Counted from the first letter of the stretch, positions 45,787 to 54,484 are shown. The stretch: 64,000 nt of DNA from Halobacteriovorax sp. (GCA_002720865.1 PBIO01000030.1:212955-276954); one strand, 5' to 3'. Program-made: numbers and translations. Notes: a model not told the origin generated them from the letters alone.

Positions 45787-46202
45787 TCTAAATCCCAAGT
45801 TGATGGATCCCTAAAGCGAAACTCAAACAGTTCTTTAAACTCTTTTAACTCAGCCTCACTAGGTATGCTCATTACTAATCTTTTAAGTTTACTCCAACTC
45901 AAATATGTTTCCATCAAGTCTGTTTCAACTTTCAATTCATCAATTTTTTTAATTTTATTCTTTGTTTTAGCCAATAAGCCTTGTGCGCCGCTTAAATTTT
46001 TGTCCCTATAATGAATCATGGACGCGGCCACTTGAATTATGGCCCAATAAACATACCGAGCATTATCACCTCTGCCCTCAAGCCAATGATCCTCTAAAAC
46101 TTCATGGCACTCCCAGTATTTTTGCTCATTGAAAAGCTTAACCCCTTCGATAGTGTTCCGAAGGTGCTCCATCGAGAATTTTCCATAAGCGTAATCTTCC
46201 AT
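45783..46202 (-). CDS. DUF309 family protein
   Basis: The 139-residue product starts at the ATG at 46202, with AAGGAG five bases upstream; an in-frame extension to 46325 would overlap the divergent hisC start and lacks a ribosome-binding site. The core FNEQKYWECHEVLEDHWLEGRGDNARYVYWAIIQVAASMIHY (about 24-65) is the DUF309 signature. It has the conserved FNxxxYWEcHExLExxW and the helix IQxAA. Function is unknown for the family; structures suggest a small helical bundle. It is the first gene of the operon that continues with the EI24-like and GT9-like genes. Confidence 0.85.
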   Translation of the reverse strand: MEDYAYGKFSMEHLRNTIEGVKLFNEQKYWECHEVLEDHWLEGRGDNARYVYWAIIQVAASMIHYRDKNLSGAQGLLAKTKNKIKKIDELKVETDLMETYLSWSKLKRLVMSIPSEAELKEFKELFEFRFRDPSTWDLE

Positions 46203-46307
46203 AGGTTCTCCTTCGATATTGTAACATTCACGGGCGGCTTTGCTTCGCGTTAAATTATCTTGAAAGCGTAAAATATGATAAAAAAGTGATTCAAAACTGA
46301 GGTTTTC

Positions 46308-47456
46308 ATGTCCAATCAAAGTCAAAATATTTCTAATTCCTTAGTCCCGGAGTACATAAGAAACTTACAGATTTATCAAGCTGGTAAACCTGTGGATGAG
46401 TTAGCTAGAGAAAAAGGCCTAACTACAATCTCCAAGCTCGCTAGTAATGAAAATCCACTTGGTCCGTCTCCATTTGCTATTCGTGAAATGACAAACGGCC
46501 TATGGGATCTTCATATGTATCCCGACATGCATGCTTATAGATTAAAAACATCCCTTTCCAAGATGTATAACTTAAAGCTTGAAAATATCGTTCTCGGTAA
46601 TGGAAGCGAAGGGATTATGGCCTACATCGCAAGGGCGTTTTTACAGCCTGGACTTGAAGTTTTAACAAGTGAAAATACTTTTATTGGTTTTTATATTCTT
46701 GCTCAAAGTGTGGGCGCAAGTATTAAGCAAGTTCCACTAACTCCTGATTTTCGTTTTGATGTTAAGAAAATGGCGGAAGCTATTACGGAAAAGACTAAAG
46801 TTATTTATATCGCAAATCCAAACAACCCTACTGGTACCTACATTACAAAAGATGAATTTGATTATCTAATGAAGTATGTTCCTGAACATGTTCTTGTAAT
46901 TTTGGACGAAGCATATTTTGAATTTGCAAAGCAGTTCGAAGATTATCCTGATTCAATGGACTATCGATACGATAATGTAATCACCTTAAGAACTTTTTCA
47001 AAAGCATATGGTCTTTCAGGTATCAGAGTTGGTTATGGTTTTGGTCATCAAGACTTAATTGCAAATTTAACAAAGGTAAAATTACCGTTTGAACCTAATC
47101 TTATTGCACAGCTTGGAGCAGTAGGAGCCCTTAATGATACTCCTCACCTTCAAAGAACTATTGAAAATAATATGATCCAATATTCAAGGTGTATCGATTA
47201 TTTAGAAAAGAACGAATTTGTTCCTATAAAGTCTGTTACCAACTTTATTACAATAAAAACTGGTTCAGCTGAAGCTAGTGATTTTCTGTTTGAAAGCTTA
47301 TTAAATAAAGGTGTCATTATAAGACCATTAAAAGTTAACCGCATGCCTGAGTTTGTAAGAATATCTCTTGGTACCCCTGAGGAAATGGATCACTTCTTTG
47401 AAGCAATGGATGAAGTATTACCTGAATACAATACCAAGTTTGGAAGGTCGAAATGA
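46308..47456 (+). CDS. hisC: Histidinol-phosphate/aromatic aminotransferase family
   Basis: The 382-residue product is a PLP-dependent class I/II aminotransferase. The PLP lysine is in RTFSKAYGLSGIRVGYG near 227, the cofactor motif ANPNNPTGTYI near 170, ILDEAYFEF near 199, and the N-terminal SNENPLGPSPFA near 48-60. It aligns with HisC, which makes histidinol phosphate. No other his genes are present, and the next genes are a fumarylacetoacetase-family hydrolase and a flavin reductase-like gene. It may therefore act as an aromatic-amino-acid transaminase instead. Its stop overlaps the next start (ATGA). Confidence 0.85.
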   Translation: MSNQSQNISNSLVPEYIRNLQIYQAGKPVDELAREKGLTTISKLASNENPLGPSPFAIREMTNGLWDLHMYPDMHAYRLKTSLSKMYNLKLENIVLGNGSEGIMAYIARAFLQPGLEVLTSENTFIGFYILAQSVGASIKQVPLTPDFRFDVKKMAEAITEKTKVIYIANPNNPTGTYITKDEFDYLMKYVPEHVLVILDEAYFEFAKQFEDYPDSMDYRYDNVITLRTFSKAYGLSGIRVGYGFGHQDLIANLTKVKLPFEPNLIAQLGAVGALNDTPHLQRTIENNMIQYSRCIDYLEKNEFVPIKSVTNFITIKTGSAEASDFLFESLLNKGVIIRPLKVNRMPEFVRISLGTPEEMDHFFEAMDEVLPEYNTKFGRSK

Positions 47457-48457
47457 AAATTTGTAACTACACCTATAAGACAGGTTATCTCCCCCAAAAA
47501 AGACTTGGAATAATTCTTGAAAAAGAAAACCTTATCCTAGACCCTAACTTATGCTGGGTTAAGTTCTTTGAGACTCAAGGCCATTATAATGCTAAAGAAT
47601 TAGCTGAACATAAGTGCAACTCTTCACTTTATCAACTTCTTAGAAATAACGAAGCTCCAATTGATATCCTAAATCAATCTTTAGAGTTATATAAAACACT
47701 TAAGAAGGCCGGTGATATTAACTTGATAGATGGAACATCGTTTTTCTTTGAAATTAAAAAAGATTCTATAAAGCTAAATTCCCCAATGGATAGAATTGAA
47801 ACTTATCGCGACTTTTATGCCCATGAAAAACACGTAAAGAAAGGGTTTGAAAAGCGTGGTGAAGAAATTCCTCCAGCTTGGTTTGAAATTCCAGCTTACT
47901 ACAAAGGACCAGCACATGGCTTTATAGGTAATGACGATGAAGTGTTATGGCCTTCTTACACGGATATTCTTGATTACGAATTAGAACTTGGGATGGTCAT
48001 TGGCAGGAGTGGAAAAAACATAAAAGAAAAAGATGCGTTAAAGCACATCTTTGGTTTTACAATATTAAATGATATATCCGCTCGAGACATACAAAAGAAA
48101 GAGATGGCGGTTAGACTTGGGCCCGCCAAAGGGAAGGATTTTTGTTCTGTTCTTGGTCCAGTGATAACAACATTCGATGAATTTAATTACCAAGAGCCAA
48201 ATTTGTTAATGACCGCCAAAATAAACGACCAAGAATGGTCGCGTGGCCACTCAGGAGATGCTCATTTTACATGGGCACAAATGATAGCACATGTGAGTCA
48301 AGACGAATGGGTTTTACCAAGTGACTTATTTGGTAGTGGTACTGTTGGAACAGGATGTGGGCTAGAATTAGATAAATGGATTAAGCCCGGTGATAAAATC
48401 GAACTTGAAGTGGAAGGCATTGGAAAACTAACTAATATTATTGGTAAAAAGAAATAA
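47453..48457 (+). CDS. Fumarylacetoacetate hydrolase (FAH) family protein
   Basis: The 334-residue protein has the FAH fold: a regulatory N-terminal region and a C-terminal catalytic barrel. Visible signatures are PAYYKGPAHGFIGNDDEVLWP (about 150-170), DYELELGMVIG with metal-binding acidic residues near 178, FTILNDISARDIQ near 203-215, and GTGCGLELDKWIKPGDKIELEVEGIG near the end. FAH enzymes hydrolyse fumarylacetoacetate or related diketones in tyrosine breakdown. It is coupled to the aminotransferase and flavin reductase genes. Whether it is a true fumarylacetoacetase or a related hydrolase cannot be settled here. Confidence 0.82.
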   Translation: MKICNYTYKTGYLPQKRLGIILEKENLILDPNLCWVKFFETQGHYNAKELAEHKCNSSLYQLLRNNEAPIDILNQSLELYKTLKKAGDINLIDGTSFFFEIKKDSIKLNSPMDRIETYRDFYAHEKHVKKGFEKRGEEIPPAWFEIPAYYKGPAHGFIGNDDEVLWPSYTDILDYELELGMVIGRSGKNIKEKDALKHIFGFTILNDISARDIQKKEMAVRLGPAKGKDFCSVLGPVITTFDEFNYQEPNLLMTAKINDQEWSRGHSGDAHFTWAQMIAHVSQDEWVLPSDLFGSGTVGTGCGLELDKWIKPGDKIELEVEGIGKLTNIIGKKK

Positions 48458-48470
48458 CCGAGGGATTAAG

Positions 48471-49097
48471 ATGCTTAGCTTTAATACAGATGGGGAATTT
48501 TCACAAAATTATAAGTTTCTAATAGGCAGTATTCTACCTAGGCCTATTGCTGTGATTTCTACAATAAATGAAGATGGCACAAATAACCTAGCTCCTTTTA
48601 GTTTTTTTACTGCAGTCAGTGCAAAGCCGATGATCATCGCATTTTCACCTCTCATTAGGAGCTCGACGGGAGAGCAAAAAGATACTCCTAAAAATATTTT
48701 AAGAGAGAAAGAATTTGTCGTTAACATTGTTTCAGAATCCATTGCAGAGAAAGTTAACTTATGTAGTGCAGAGCTACCTTATGGGCAAGATGAATTCGCT
48801 CACTCAGGGCTAACCCCTATCCCCTCAGATCTCATTAAGGCTTCACGAATAAAGGAAAGTCTAATACATTTTGAATGTAAGTTTCGAGACAGACTTAGCT
48901 ATGGCGATGATCCAGGCTGTGGTCAAATTATCACAGGTGAAGTCATCAAGGTGCATGTTGACCAAGATATTTATGAAAACGGAAGAATAATAACAAATAA
49001 ATTAAAGCCTGTTGCAAGAGGTGCTGGTAATGACTGGTTCAAGGCAACTGATGTTTTTGAAATGGAACGTCTAATGAAGGCCCAGATACAAAAATAA
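48471..49097 (+). CDS. Flavin reductase-like domain protein
   Basis: From the ATG at 48471 (GAGGGA upstream) the product is 208 residues. The fold resembles NADH:FMN reductase components: ILPRPIAVISTINEDGTNNLAPFSFFTAVS (about 17-46), PKNILREKEFVVNIVSESIAEKVN (about 72-95), the acidic FECKFRDRLSYGDDPGCGQIITGEVIKVHV (about 132-162), and LKPVARGAGNDWFKA near 180. Such proteins bind FMN and may supply reduced flavin to a monooxygenase or act alone. It is the third gene behind the aminotransferase and FAH-family genes. The flavin partner is not encoded nearby. Confidence 0.82.
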   Translation: MLSFNTDGEFSQNYKFLIGSILPRPIAVISTINEDGTNNLAPFSFFTAVSAKPMIIAFSPLIRSSTGEQKDTPKNILREKEFVVNIVSESIAEKVNLCSAELPYGQDEFAHSGLTPIPSDLIKASRIKESLIHFECKFRDRLSYGDDPGCGQIITGEVIKVHVDQDIYENGRIITNKLKPVARGAGNDWFKATDVFEMERLMKAQIQK

Positions 49098-49106
49098 GGA
49101 GAAATA

Positions 49107-49301
49107 ATGGAGTATGAACCGCACAAGTGTGTTGAAGACGAATTTAAAGGTAATAAAATTTTAAAAATTATTAAAGTAGATGATGAAGGCAATGAGATCG
49201 AAAAATTCGGAACCATCGTCAGTTTTGGATTTAAGAAGGCTGCTTACATCGTTAAGAATATTGAAGAGATTAAGAAGTTCGTCGAAGAGAACGATAAATA
49301 A
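49107..49301 (+). CDS. Small conserved-looking protein (64 residues)
   Basis: The frame has a strong ribosome-binding site (AGGAG, five bases before the ATG) and ends directly at the terminator. The protein is charged (Lys/Glu-rich) with a beta-hairpin-like KILKIIKVDDEGNEIEKFGTIVSFG and a final helix KNIEEIKKFVEENDK. It lies 9 bp after the flavin-reductase gene, so it is co-transcribed. No family was recognised. Confidence 0.65.
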   Translation: MEYEPHKCVEDEFKGNKILKIIKVDDEGNEIEKFGTIVSFGFKKAAYIVKNIEEIKKFVEENDK

Positions 49302-49327
49302 AAAAGGCGTCTTTTAGACGCCTTTTT
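49301..49327. terminator. Bidirectional terminator between the hisC operon and tig
   Basis: AAAAAGGCGTC-TTTTA-GACGCCTTTTT gives a perfect 11-bp stem with A and T runs on both sides, ending the plus-strand operon and the minus-strand trigger-factor gene (stop at 49352). Confidence 0.93.
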
Positions 49328-49351
49328 TTATACACTAAATTTTAGTTTTGA

Positions 49352-50641
49352 TTAAGCAACTTCAACTTTCACTTGGCTCTTTAAAGCTTCAAAAGTTTTT
49401 TCTTCTCTAATAGCATACATCATATTTTTTCTAATGTTTTCATCAGATGAATAATATTGCTTTAATTGTTCAACTGGTAATCCTGAACCTTTAGCCGTTT
49501 CTTCGATTTTAGCATCTAAATCAGAGTCAGAAGTTTCAACTTCAAATTTCTTAGCAAGGGTGTCTAAAATAAGACCTGAACGTACTTGAAATTGAGCTTT
49601 TTCTTTTAAGTCATCAGCCCATTTTTGAAAGTACTCTTCCATCATCGGCTCATTAAAGCCTTGTTGAGATAAATTTCTTTTCACATCTTCTTTCAGATAG
49701 TTTTCCTGTTGCGCAACTAAGGCACCTGGGACATCAAATGTATTCTCTTTAATAAGAGTTTCTAAAATTTCTTGATGGAGTTTTTCATCTGCAGCTTTTT
49801 CTTTTTGCATTACTAAGTTTTCTCTATTCTTAGTATTAAAGTCCTCTACAGATTCAAAGCCAAATTCTTTAGCAAGTTCGTCATTAAACTCTGGAAGTTT
49901 CTTCTCTTTGATTTCTAATAGCTCTACATCAAAAACGACCTTTGCGCCTTTTAGTTCTTCAGCGTGATATTCTTCAGGGAAAGTTAAATCGATAGATTTT
50001 TTCTCTCCTTTTTTCATACCAATCATTCCTTCTTCGAAACCTGGAATAAATTGTCCTGAACCAATTTCTAAAAGAAATTCATCACCTTTCATGCTTTCAG
50101 GTTTCTCACCATCAGCAGTAGTCCCTTGAAAATTCATTACGGCCGTATGCCCTTTTCCTAGGGTTGCTTTCTCGTCTGTGATCTCAATCATTTCGGCTTT
50201 AGAACCTAAATAATTATTTTTAATTGATTCAACATCCTCATCTTTGATTTCGACTTTTTCTTTTTTAAAGCTCAATTTTGATAAGTCTTTAATTTCAACT
50301 GTTGGAAAAACTTCAACAACAGCATTAAAGCTTACACTTTTTCCAGCATCATACTTCATATCTTCAAAGCTTGGCTGACCCACTGGATTCAATTCTTCCT
50401 TGGTCAAAGCAGCAATTAATTGATTTTGTACAAATTGGTTAAGAGCATCAAATTCTAGTTGTGGTCCATAAAGCTTTTCAACCATAGAAAGAGGTGCTTT
50501 ACCTTTTCTAAACCCTTTAATGCTTACAGTTTTTTGTTTTTTAGTAAGCTCAGCCTTAATTTCTGTTGTTAAATCTAGTGTTTCAAAATTGAAAACAATC
50601 TTCTTAGTACAACCATTAACTTCTTCTACTTTATACGACAT
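49352..50641 (-). CDS. tig: Trigger factor (ribosome-associated chaperone)
   Basis: Trigger factor binds nascent chains at ribosomal protein L23. The 429-residue product has the ribosome-binding signature GFRKGKAPLSMVEKLYG near 42-58. The FKBP-type prolyl isomerase domain is at about 150-240 (GTTADGEKPESMKGDEFLLEIGSG, FPEEYHAEELKGAKVVF). The helical C-terminal substrate cradle extends to 429. It has TTAGGAG eight bases before the ATG and its own promoter at 50690-50718. No clpP or clpX gene follows, which differs from the common tig-clpP-clpX order. Confidence 0.97.
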   Translation of the reverse strand: MSYKVEEVNGCTKKIVFNFETLDLTTEIKAELTKKQKTVSIKGFRKGKAPLSMVEKLYGPQLEFDALNQFVQNQLIAALTKEELNPVGQPSFEDMKYDAGKSVSFNAVVEVFPTVEIKDLSKLSFKKEKVEIKDEDVESIKNNYLGSKAEMIEITDEKATLGKGHTAVMNFQGTTADGEKPESMKGDEFLLEIGSGQFIPGFEEGMIGMKKGEKKSIDLTFPEEYHAEELKGAKVVFDVELLEIKEKKLPEFNDELAKEFGFESVEDFNTKNRENLVMQKEKAADEKLHQEILETLIKENTFDVPGALVAQQENYLKEDVKRNLSQQGFNEPMMEEYFQKWADDLKEKAQFQVRSGLILDTLAKKFEVETSDSDLDAKIEETAKGSGLPVEQLKQYYSSDENIRKNMMYAIREEKTFEALKSQVKVEVA

Positions 50642-50689
50642 ATTCAGTACTCCTAACTCTTTGCATAAAATTCTGTTTGAAATCTCGTG

Positions 50690-50718
50690 AAAATAGCGAG
50701 AACACGCGTAAAAGTCAA
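50690..50718 (-). promoter_or_regulatory. Sigma-70-type promoter of tig
   Basis: On the minus strand TTGACT (50713-50718) is separated by exactly 17 bp from TATTTT (50690-50695). The start of transcription would lie near 50683, about 40 bases before the tig ATG. Confidence 0.65.
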
Positions 50719-50730
50719 TTTAAACGGTAT

Positions 50731-51507
50731 TTAAGGATAAAATACTTTATTCAAATAGAGGCCTTGAGCAGGAGCTACAGCACCCAACTTTATACCAGTC
50801 GGAGCGGCCAAAGAGCTCTCTAACTCTTCCAAATGAGTCTTAGATAGCCCGATATTCCAAAGAGTTCCCACCATTAACCTAACCATCTGCTTTAAAAAGC
50901 CATCCCCTTTGACGCGCAGAGAAAAAACATCTTCACTAGGAGGGAAGATTCCCCAATCACTCTTAAACTCAACGAGCTCACATTCAAAAATCTCTCGGGT
51001 CGTTGAATTTACTTCTGTCCCTACACATTGAAAATCGGCAAAATCATGTCTTCCCACAAATAGTTCACAGGCCTTTTTCATTCTTTCAATATCTAGTTGA
51101 TAGGGATAAATACTTAAAAAATCAGAATGAAATAAGCTCGTCTCTCTGTTCGTTGAGAATAGATAAATATACTCTTTCCATTCTGAATCTCCGATCGGAT
51201 GAAAAGATTCGTTAGCCCTTTCTACTGCTAAAATTTTTATATCATCTGGTAAAAGAGAATTCAGTCCCCTTTTTAATTCATCATTTCCAATTTCTAAAGA
51301 AATAGTGGCCTTTACAGTTTGACCTAAAGCATGGACACCACTATCAGTTCTTCCGCTTCCAATAGTTTTTAAATCTTCGCATTTTGAAATTTTTGCTAAT
51401 GCTTTATTAACTTCACCCTGCACAGTTTTACCTTGGGGCTGAATTTGCCAGCCCTGATAAGCAGTACCTTTATATTGGATTATTAATTTATAAGTATTCA
51501 AAGGCAA
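50731..51507 (-). CDS. truA: tRNA pseudouridine(38-40) synthase
   Basis: TruA makes pseudouridine in the tRNA anticodon stem. The 258-residue product starts at a TTG (51507 or 51501; there is no ATG where the family begins). It carries the catalytic Asp in GSGRTDSGVHALGQ (residues about 51-64), the QYKGTAYQGWQIQPQG start motif near 10-25, and FLKQMVRLMVGTLWNIG near 206-222. It overlaps the preceding outer-membrane gene by about 20 bp and is the last gene of the long minus-strand cluster before tig, which has its own promoter. Confidence 0.95.
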   Translation of the reverse strand: MPLNTYKLIIQYKGTAYQGWQIQPQGKTVQGEVNKALAKISKCEDLKTIGSGRTDSGVHALGQTVKATISLEIGNDELKRGLNSLLPDDIKILAVERANESFHPIGDSEWKEYIYLFSTNRETSLFHSDFLSIYPYQLDIERMKKACELFVGRHDFADFQCVGTEVNSTTREIFECELVEFKSDWGIFPPSEDVFSLRVKGDGFLKQMVRLMVGTLWNIGLSKTHLEELESSLAAPTGIKLGAVAPAQGLYLNKVFYP

Positions 51508-52471
51508 AACCTAGCCCAAAGGATTGACCTGTAATTGATAGATCATCTTGAAAATTATTAAACTCTTGCATTCGAGCCTCAAGAGTTAAATACATTTTTG
51601 TCATTGTGTAAGCCTTTAAATTTCTAACAGCCTGAGAAGGCATAAAGTGAGACATACTGATCTTTAAATTTGCTCTACCATAATAACCGTAGGAGACTTG
51701 CCTTAAGTGTTTGCCTCCTTCCCTATTATCTTTATCGTCTCTATGCTGATAGAGACCCATTGCGGATGGTCCCCCTGAAATGCCTATTTTTAGCCAATTT
51801 CCAAGAGGCACTTCAAACACTAGGCCTAAATCAAGTGGAAGAGTCCAAAGAGAAAATTTTGTTGTCGATTGTTCTGCTGCCACGCCTGACGAAGTAAAAG
51901 AGCCCTTCCCTTGCGAAAGTCCCACTCCGAAATTCATTCCCCAACCCAAGAATACTTTATTATGTACCCAATACCTTTCATACGATAAATGAACTGAACC
52001 CCCTCTCATAGCCTGAGAAACATTATCTCCATAGGTTCTTTGGTAAATGCCATTAGCATCTGAAACATCATAAGTATCTTGGATATAATAAAATCCAAAG
52101 CTCTTGCTACCTTCACCTTGAAACTGATAAAGGAGATCTCTATTAGAAAGTCTTTGGTAGCTTTCACCTCCCTCCATAGAGTGAGGAACGGTTGAACCAA
52201 AGTTCTTAAGCTTTTCTCTAGTTGTTACTTCACTGTTTAGACCAGCTTCATCAGTATCTTCTGGAACATAAACAGATTTTTTCTTGGTCGTAAGGTCGAC
52301 CTCTTTAAATTCATCCCCTGGAACAAAAGCACTATTAGTCTTGCTCTCCTTCATTCTTCTTTCTAATACTGAATCATCAATAGGTACCCCTGGCAGAGGA
52401 AGAGAAATATCAGCCAAAGAGTTAAAACTGAAAAGCAATGTCAAGATTGCTAAACTATGACTCTTGTTCAT
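51488..52471 (-). CDS. Exported, probably outer-membrane, protein of unknown function
   Basis: I do not recognise the family. From the ATG at 52471 the product is about 327 residues with a signal peptide (MNKSHSLAILTLLFSFNSLA). The first 100 mature residues are charged and look disordered. The remainder shows alternating strands such as GSVHLSYERYWVHNKVFLGWGMNFGVGL, FSLWTLPLDLGLVFEVPL, WLKIGISGGPSAMGLY and a final strand GQSFGLGFAFEYL ending in an aromatic/Leu. This resembles an outer-membrane beta barrel. It overlaps pssA at its 5' end and truA at its 3' end. Confidence 0.75.
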   Translation of the reverse strand: MNKSHSLAILTLLFSFNSLADISLPLPGVPIDDSVLERRMKESKTNSAFVPGDEFKEVDLTTKKKSVYVPEDTDEAGLNSEVTTREKLKNFGSTVPHSMEGGESYQRLSNRDLLYQFQGEGSKSFGFYYIQDTYDVSDANGIYQRTYGDNVSQAMRGGSVHLSYERYWVHNKVFLGWGMNFGVGLSQGKGSFTSSGVAAEQSTTKFSLWTLPLDLGLVFEVPLGNWLKIGISGGPSAMGLYQHRDDKDNREGGKHLRQVSYGYYGRANLKISMSHFMPSQAVRNLKAYTMTKMYLTLEARMQEFNNFQDDLSITGQSFGLGFAFEYL

Positions 52472-53198
52472 CACTGGTCCAATTAAAGATTTCATCGAGC
52501 CTACCTCTAACTTTAAAGAAATAAATCAAAGATGCAAAAACATATAAACCCATTATTATGGCCATCATAAGCTGATCATATAAGAAGATTAGAGTTAGTA
52601 GTAAAAAAATAATTACAAGTGCTAGCTTTTTATTTTTCTTTACTAGCTCAGAATTTTTAAATGAAAAAAATGGAATATTTGAAATCATTAGTAGCGCATA
52701 AAACACTGTGTACACAGCAGCGACGATTTTAAACTCTATAAGTTGTGGAAATTCAATACTAAATAGTACGTAGCCAATCACCGCAAGTGCTGCACCAGGA
52801 ATTGGAAGACCTTGAAAGAAGTCAGAGCTTACTTTATCAATATTTGCATTAAACCTAGCTAACCTTAAAGCTCCGCATAGAACATAAATAAAAGCCACTA
52901 CGTAACCTAGGCGGCCCATTCCCGTTAGAAACTGATTATAAACTAAAAACGCTGGTGCCATCCCAAATGAGATCAAATCACTAAGCGAATCAAACTGTTC
53001 TCCAAAACTAGACTGAGTACCCGTCATTCTAGCAACTCTTCCATCGACAGAATCGAAAATAGCCCCAAGAATTAAAATAAGACAACCTTTATAAAACTCA
53101 CCTTGGTAGCTCATCATAATTGAGGCAAAACCACAGGCCATGTTTAAAGCTGTAAAAGTATTGGGAAGAAAAAATGCTAATTTCTTTGAATCAACCAT
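52455..53198 (-). CDS. pssA: CDP-diacylglycerol-serine O-phosphatidyltransferase
   Basis: This membrane enzyme makes phosphatidylserine from CDP-diacylglycerol, the product of CdsA encoded four genes upstream. The 247-residue protein has the CDP-alcohol phosphotransferase motif DSVDGRVARMTGTQSSFGEQFDSLSD (about 48-73), which has the DxxDG(x)2AR(x)8-9GxxxDxxxD layout and predicts a metal-dependent active site. About seven membrane helices follow. It is transcribed right after a phosphatidylserine decarboxylase-like gene and overlaps the outer-membrane gene. Phosphatidylglycerol synthases share the motif, but the 247-residue length and context favour PssA. Confidence 0.9.
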   Translation of the reverse strand: MVDSKKLAFFLPNTFTALNMACGFASIMMSYQGEFYKGCLILILGAIFDSVDGRVARMTGTQSSFGEQFDSLSDLISFGMAPAFLVYNQFLTGMGRLGYVVAFIYVLCGALRLARFNANIDKVSSDFFQGLPIPGAALAVIGYVLFSIEFPQLIEFKIVAAVYTVFYALLMISNIPFFSFKNSELVKKNKKLALVIIFLLLTLIFLYDQLMMAIIMGLYVFASLIYFFKVRGRLDEIFNWTSDEQES

Positions 53199-53213
53199 TG
53201 ATAAATCCGGGTG

Positions 53214-53864
53214 TTATTGTTGTCCGGCGATCAAAGATTCTCCGGCAACGACTTCTTGTCCTTCCTGAACAAGTATCTCATATTTCTCAGGTATATATAA
53301 GGCTAGAGTACCGCCAAAAGGCAATAATCCAATATTGGCTTGTCTCTTTCCTCTATCACCGGGCATCACTTTTATTTCTGGCCATAAACCAGTTGGACAC
53401 TTGAGAAGTTGTAGACCAATTTCGTCACCTTTTTGACTCTCTAACGAAATAAGAACTCCTGCCCTATCTACAATATTAGTATTTTCTAATTTAGAAAATC
53501 GAAAAAAATCTCGCCCTTTTAAGGCCAATAAATCTTTTACTTCACTTGTAAACGGAAGATAAATTCCATATTCAGCGTTCCAAGGTAGTCTCACTAGAAT
53601 CTCAGTAAGGCCTTCTCCCAAATTTGGGTGGTTGCTGCCAGGCTTTATTCTAATAATTTTGCCATTCGAAGGTGCATAGAGAACCCCTTCAGTTAAACTG
53701 GGATTTTCTTTGAAAACTCCTCGCTTCCTTCTAAACAAATATAGAGATGCGGAATATACAATCAGCACGAAAAAGGTTCCGGCATAAAAACCTATTAATA
53801 GTGTAAAAAATAAAATTGATAAAAATATTAAATGAATAAATCTATTCAGATAGAAAACTTTCAC
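53214..53864 (-). CDS. Phosphatidylserine decarboxylase-like protein lacking the self-cleavage serine
   Basis: The 216-residue protein has the outline of short, archaeal-type phosphatidylserine decarboxylases: a membrane segment (about 8-45), GVLYAPSNGKIIRI near 60 (family form SPADGKV), PGDRGKRQANIGLLPFGG near 168-185 (family form KRGERFGLIRFGS) and a C-terminal lipoyl-like VQEGQEVVAGESLIAG. The active enzyme forms a pyruvoyl group from a Ser after Gly in FGS; here the residue is Gly (FGGTLALY). The VHVNR-type motif is also absent (NAEYGIYLP). It starts at GTG overlapping the tsaB stop (GTGA). It is probably not a self-processing decarboxylase, although it sits by pssA. Confidence 0.75.
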   Translation of the reverse strand: MKVFYLNRFIHLIFLSILFFTLLIGFYAGTFFVLIVYSASLYLFRRKRGVFKENPSLTEGVLYAPSNGKIIRIKPGSNHPNLGEGLTEILVRLPWNAEYGIYLPFTSEVKDLLALKGRDFFRFSKLENTNIVDRAGVLISLESQKGDEIGLQLLKCPTGLWPEIKVMPGDRGKRQANIGLLPFGGTLALYIPEKYEILVQEGQEVVAGESLIAGQQ

Positions 53865-54481
53865 AATCTACCTTTAACAATCTTTGGTTTGGTAAATTCA
53901 TTTTCTATTGATCTATAGTAAAAAGGGTCTCGATTTAAATTTCTTTCTTTAATATCCGAAAAAACTTTCTCTGGACTCTCTTCTAGAAGCTCTAAGACTA
54001 AGCTTGTGTCTAAATCATCTATTTTATTTAAAGAAAATAGTTTTTCATTCTTTTCACTAAGATAGTCTAGTGCATCTTCCTTCTTCAAAAGCTTAGTCGA
54101 TGTAGAATCTTTATCCCAATCATAAAGAAATAGTTCTCCTTTATAAGCTTCTGAAACCCAAATCCCTGACTCAACTCCTAAGATTTTAGGAGTTTCAAAT
54201 AGGTAAAACGAATTTGTTTCTATTCCTCTCCATCTTAAAATTTGGCTAAAACCTTCAACAAGTCTTATGCCGGTATAAGAGCCTGGTCCCGCAGCATAAA
54301 AAACACGCTCCAAACCAAAGATATCTGTTCCATTAAGACTAAGGAGCTCTTCAATCAGGCCGTGAAAGACTCCAGAGCTTTTCCTACTTGCCATTGTTTT
54401 AAACTCAACCCACTTCATCTTCTCATCTAAGAGACCTAGGGTTAAGTTATCGGAAGAATCTATAAATAATGAATAGCCCAT
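53861..54481 (-). CDS. tsaB: tRNA threonylcarbamoyladenosine biosynthesis protein TsaB
   Basis: TsaB is the inactive-kinase partner of TsaD in the complex that makes t6A in tRNAs reading ANN codons. The 206-residue protein has LFIDSSDNLTLGLL near 5-18 and the characteristic FYAAGPGSYTGIRL near 61-74. No tsaD, tsaE or tsaC is in the window. It begins 3 bp after the rseP stop and its own stop overlaps the next GTG start, so the operon is tightly packed. The C-terminal half is short compared with enterobacterial TsaB. Confidence 0.9.
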   Translation of the reverse strand: MGYSLFIDSSDNLTLGLLDEKMKWVEFKTMASRKSSGVFHGLIEELLSLNGTDIFGLERVFYAAGPGSYTGIRLVEGFSQILRWRGIETNSFYLFETPKILGVESGIWVSEAYKGELFLYDWDKDSTSTKLLKKEDALDYLSEKNEKLFSLNKIDDLDTSLVLELLEESPEKVFSDIKERNLNRDPFYYRSIENEFTKPKIVKGRL

Positions 54482-54484
54482 AAT

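Noticed and set aside
46203..46325. N-terminal extension of the DUF309 gene
   Set aside because: The extension overlaps the divergent hisC start and lacks a ribosome-binding site, while the ATG at 46202 has a strong one and gives the usual family length.
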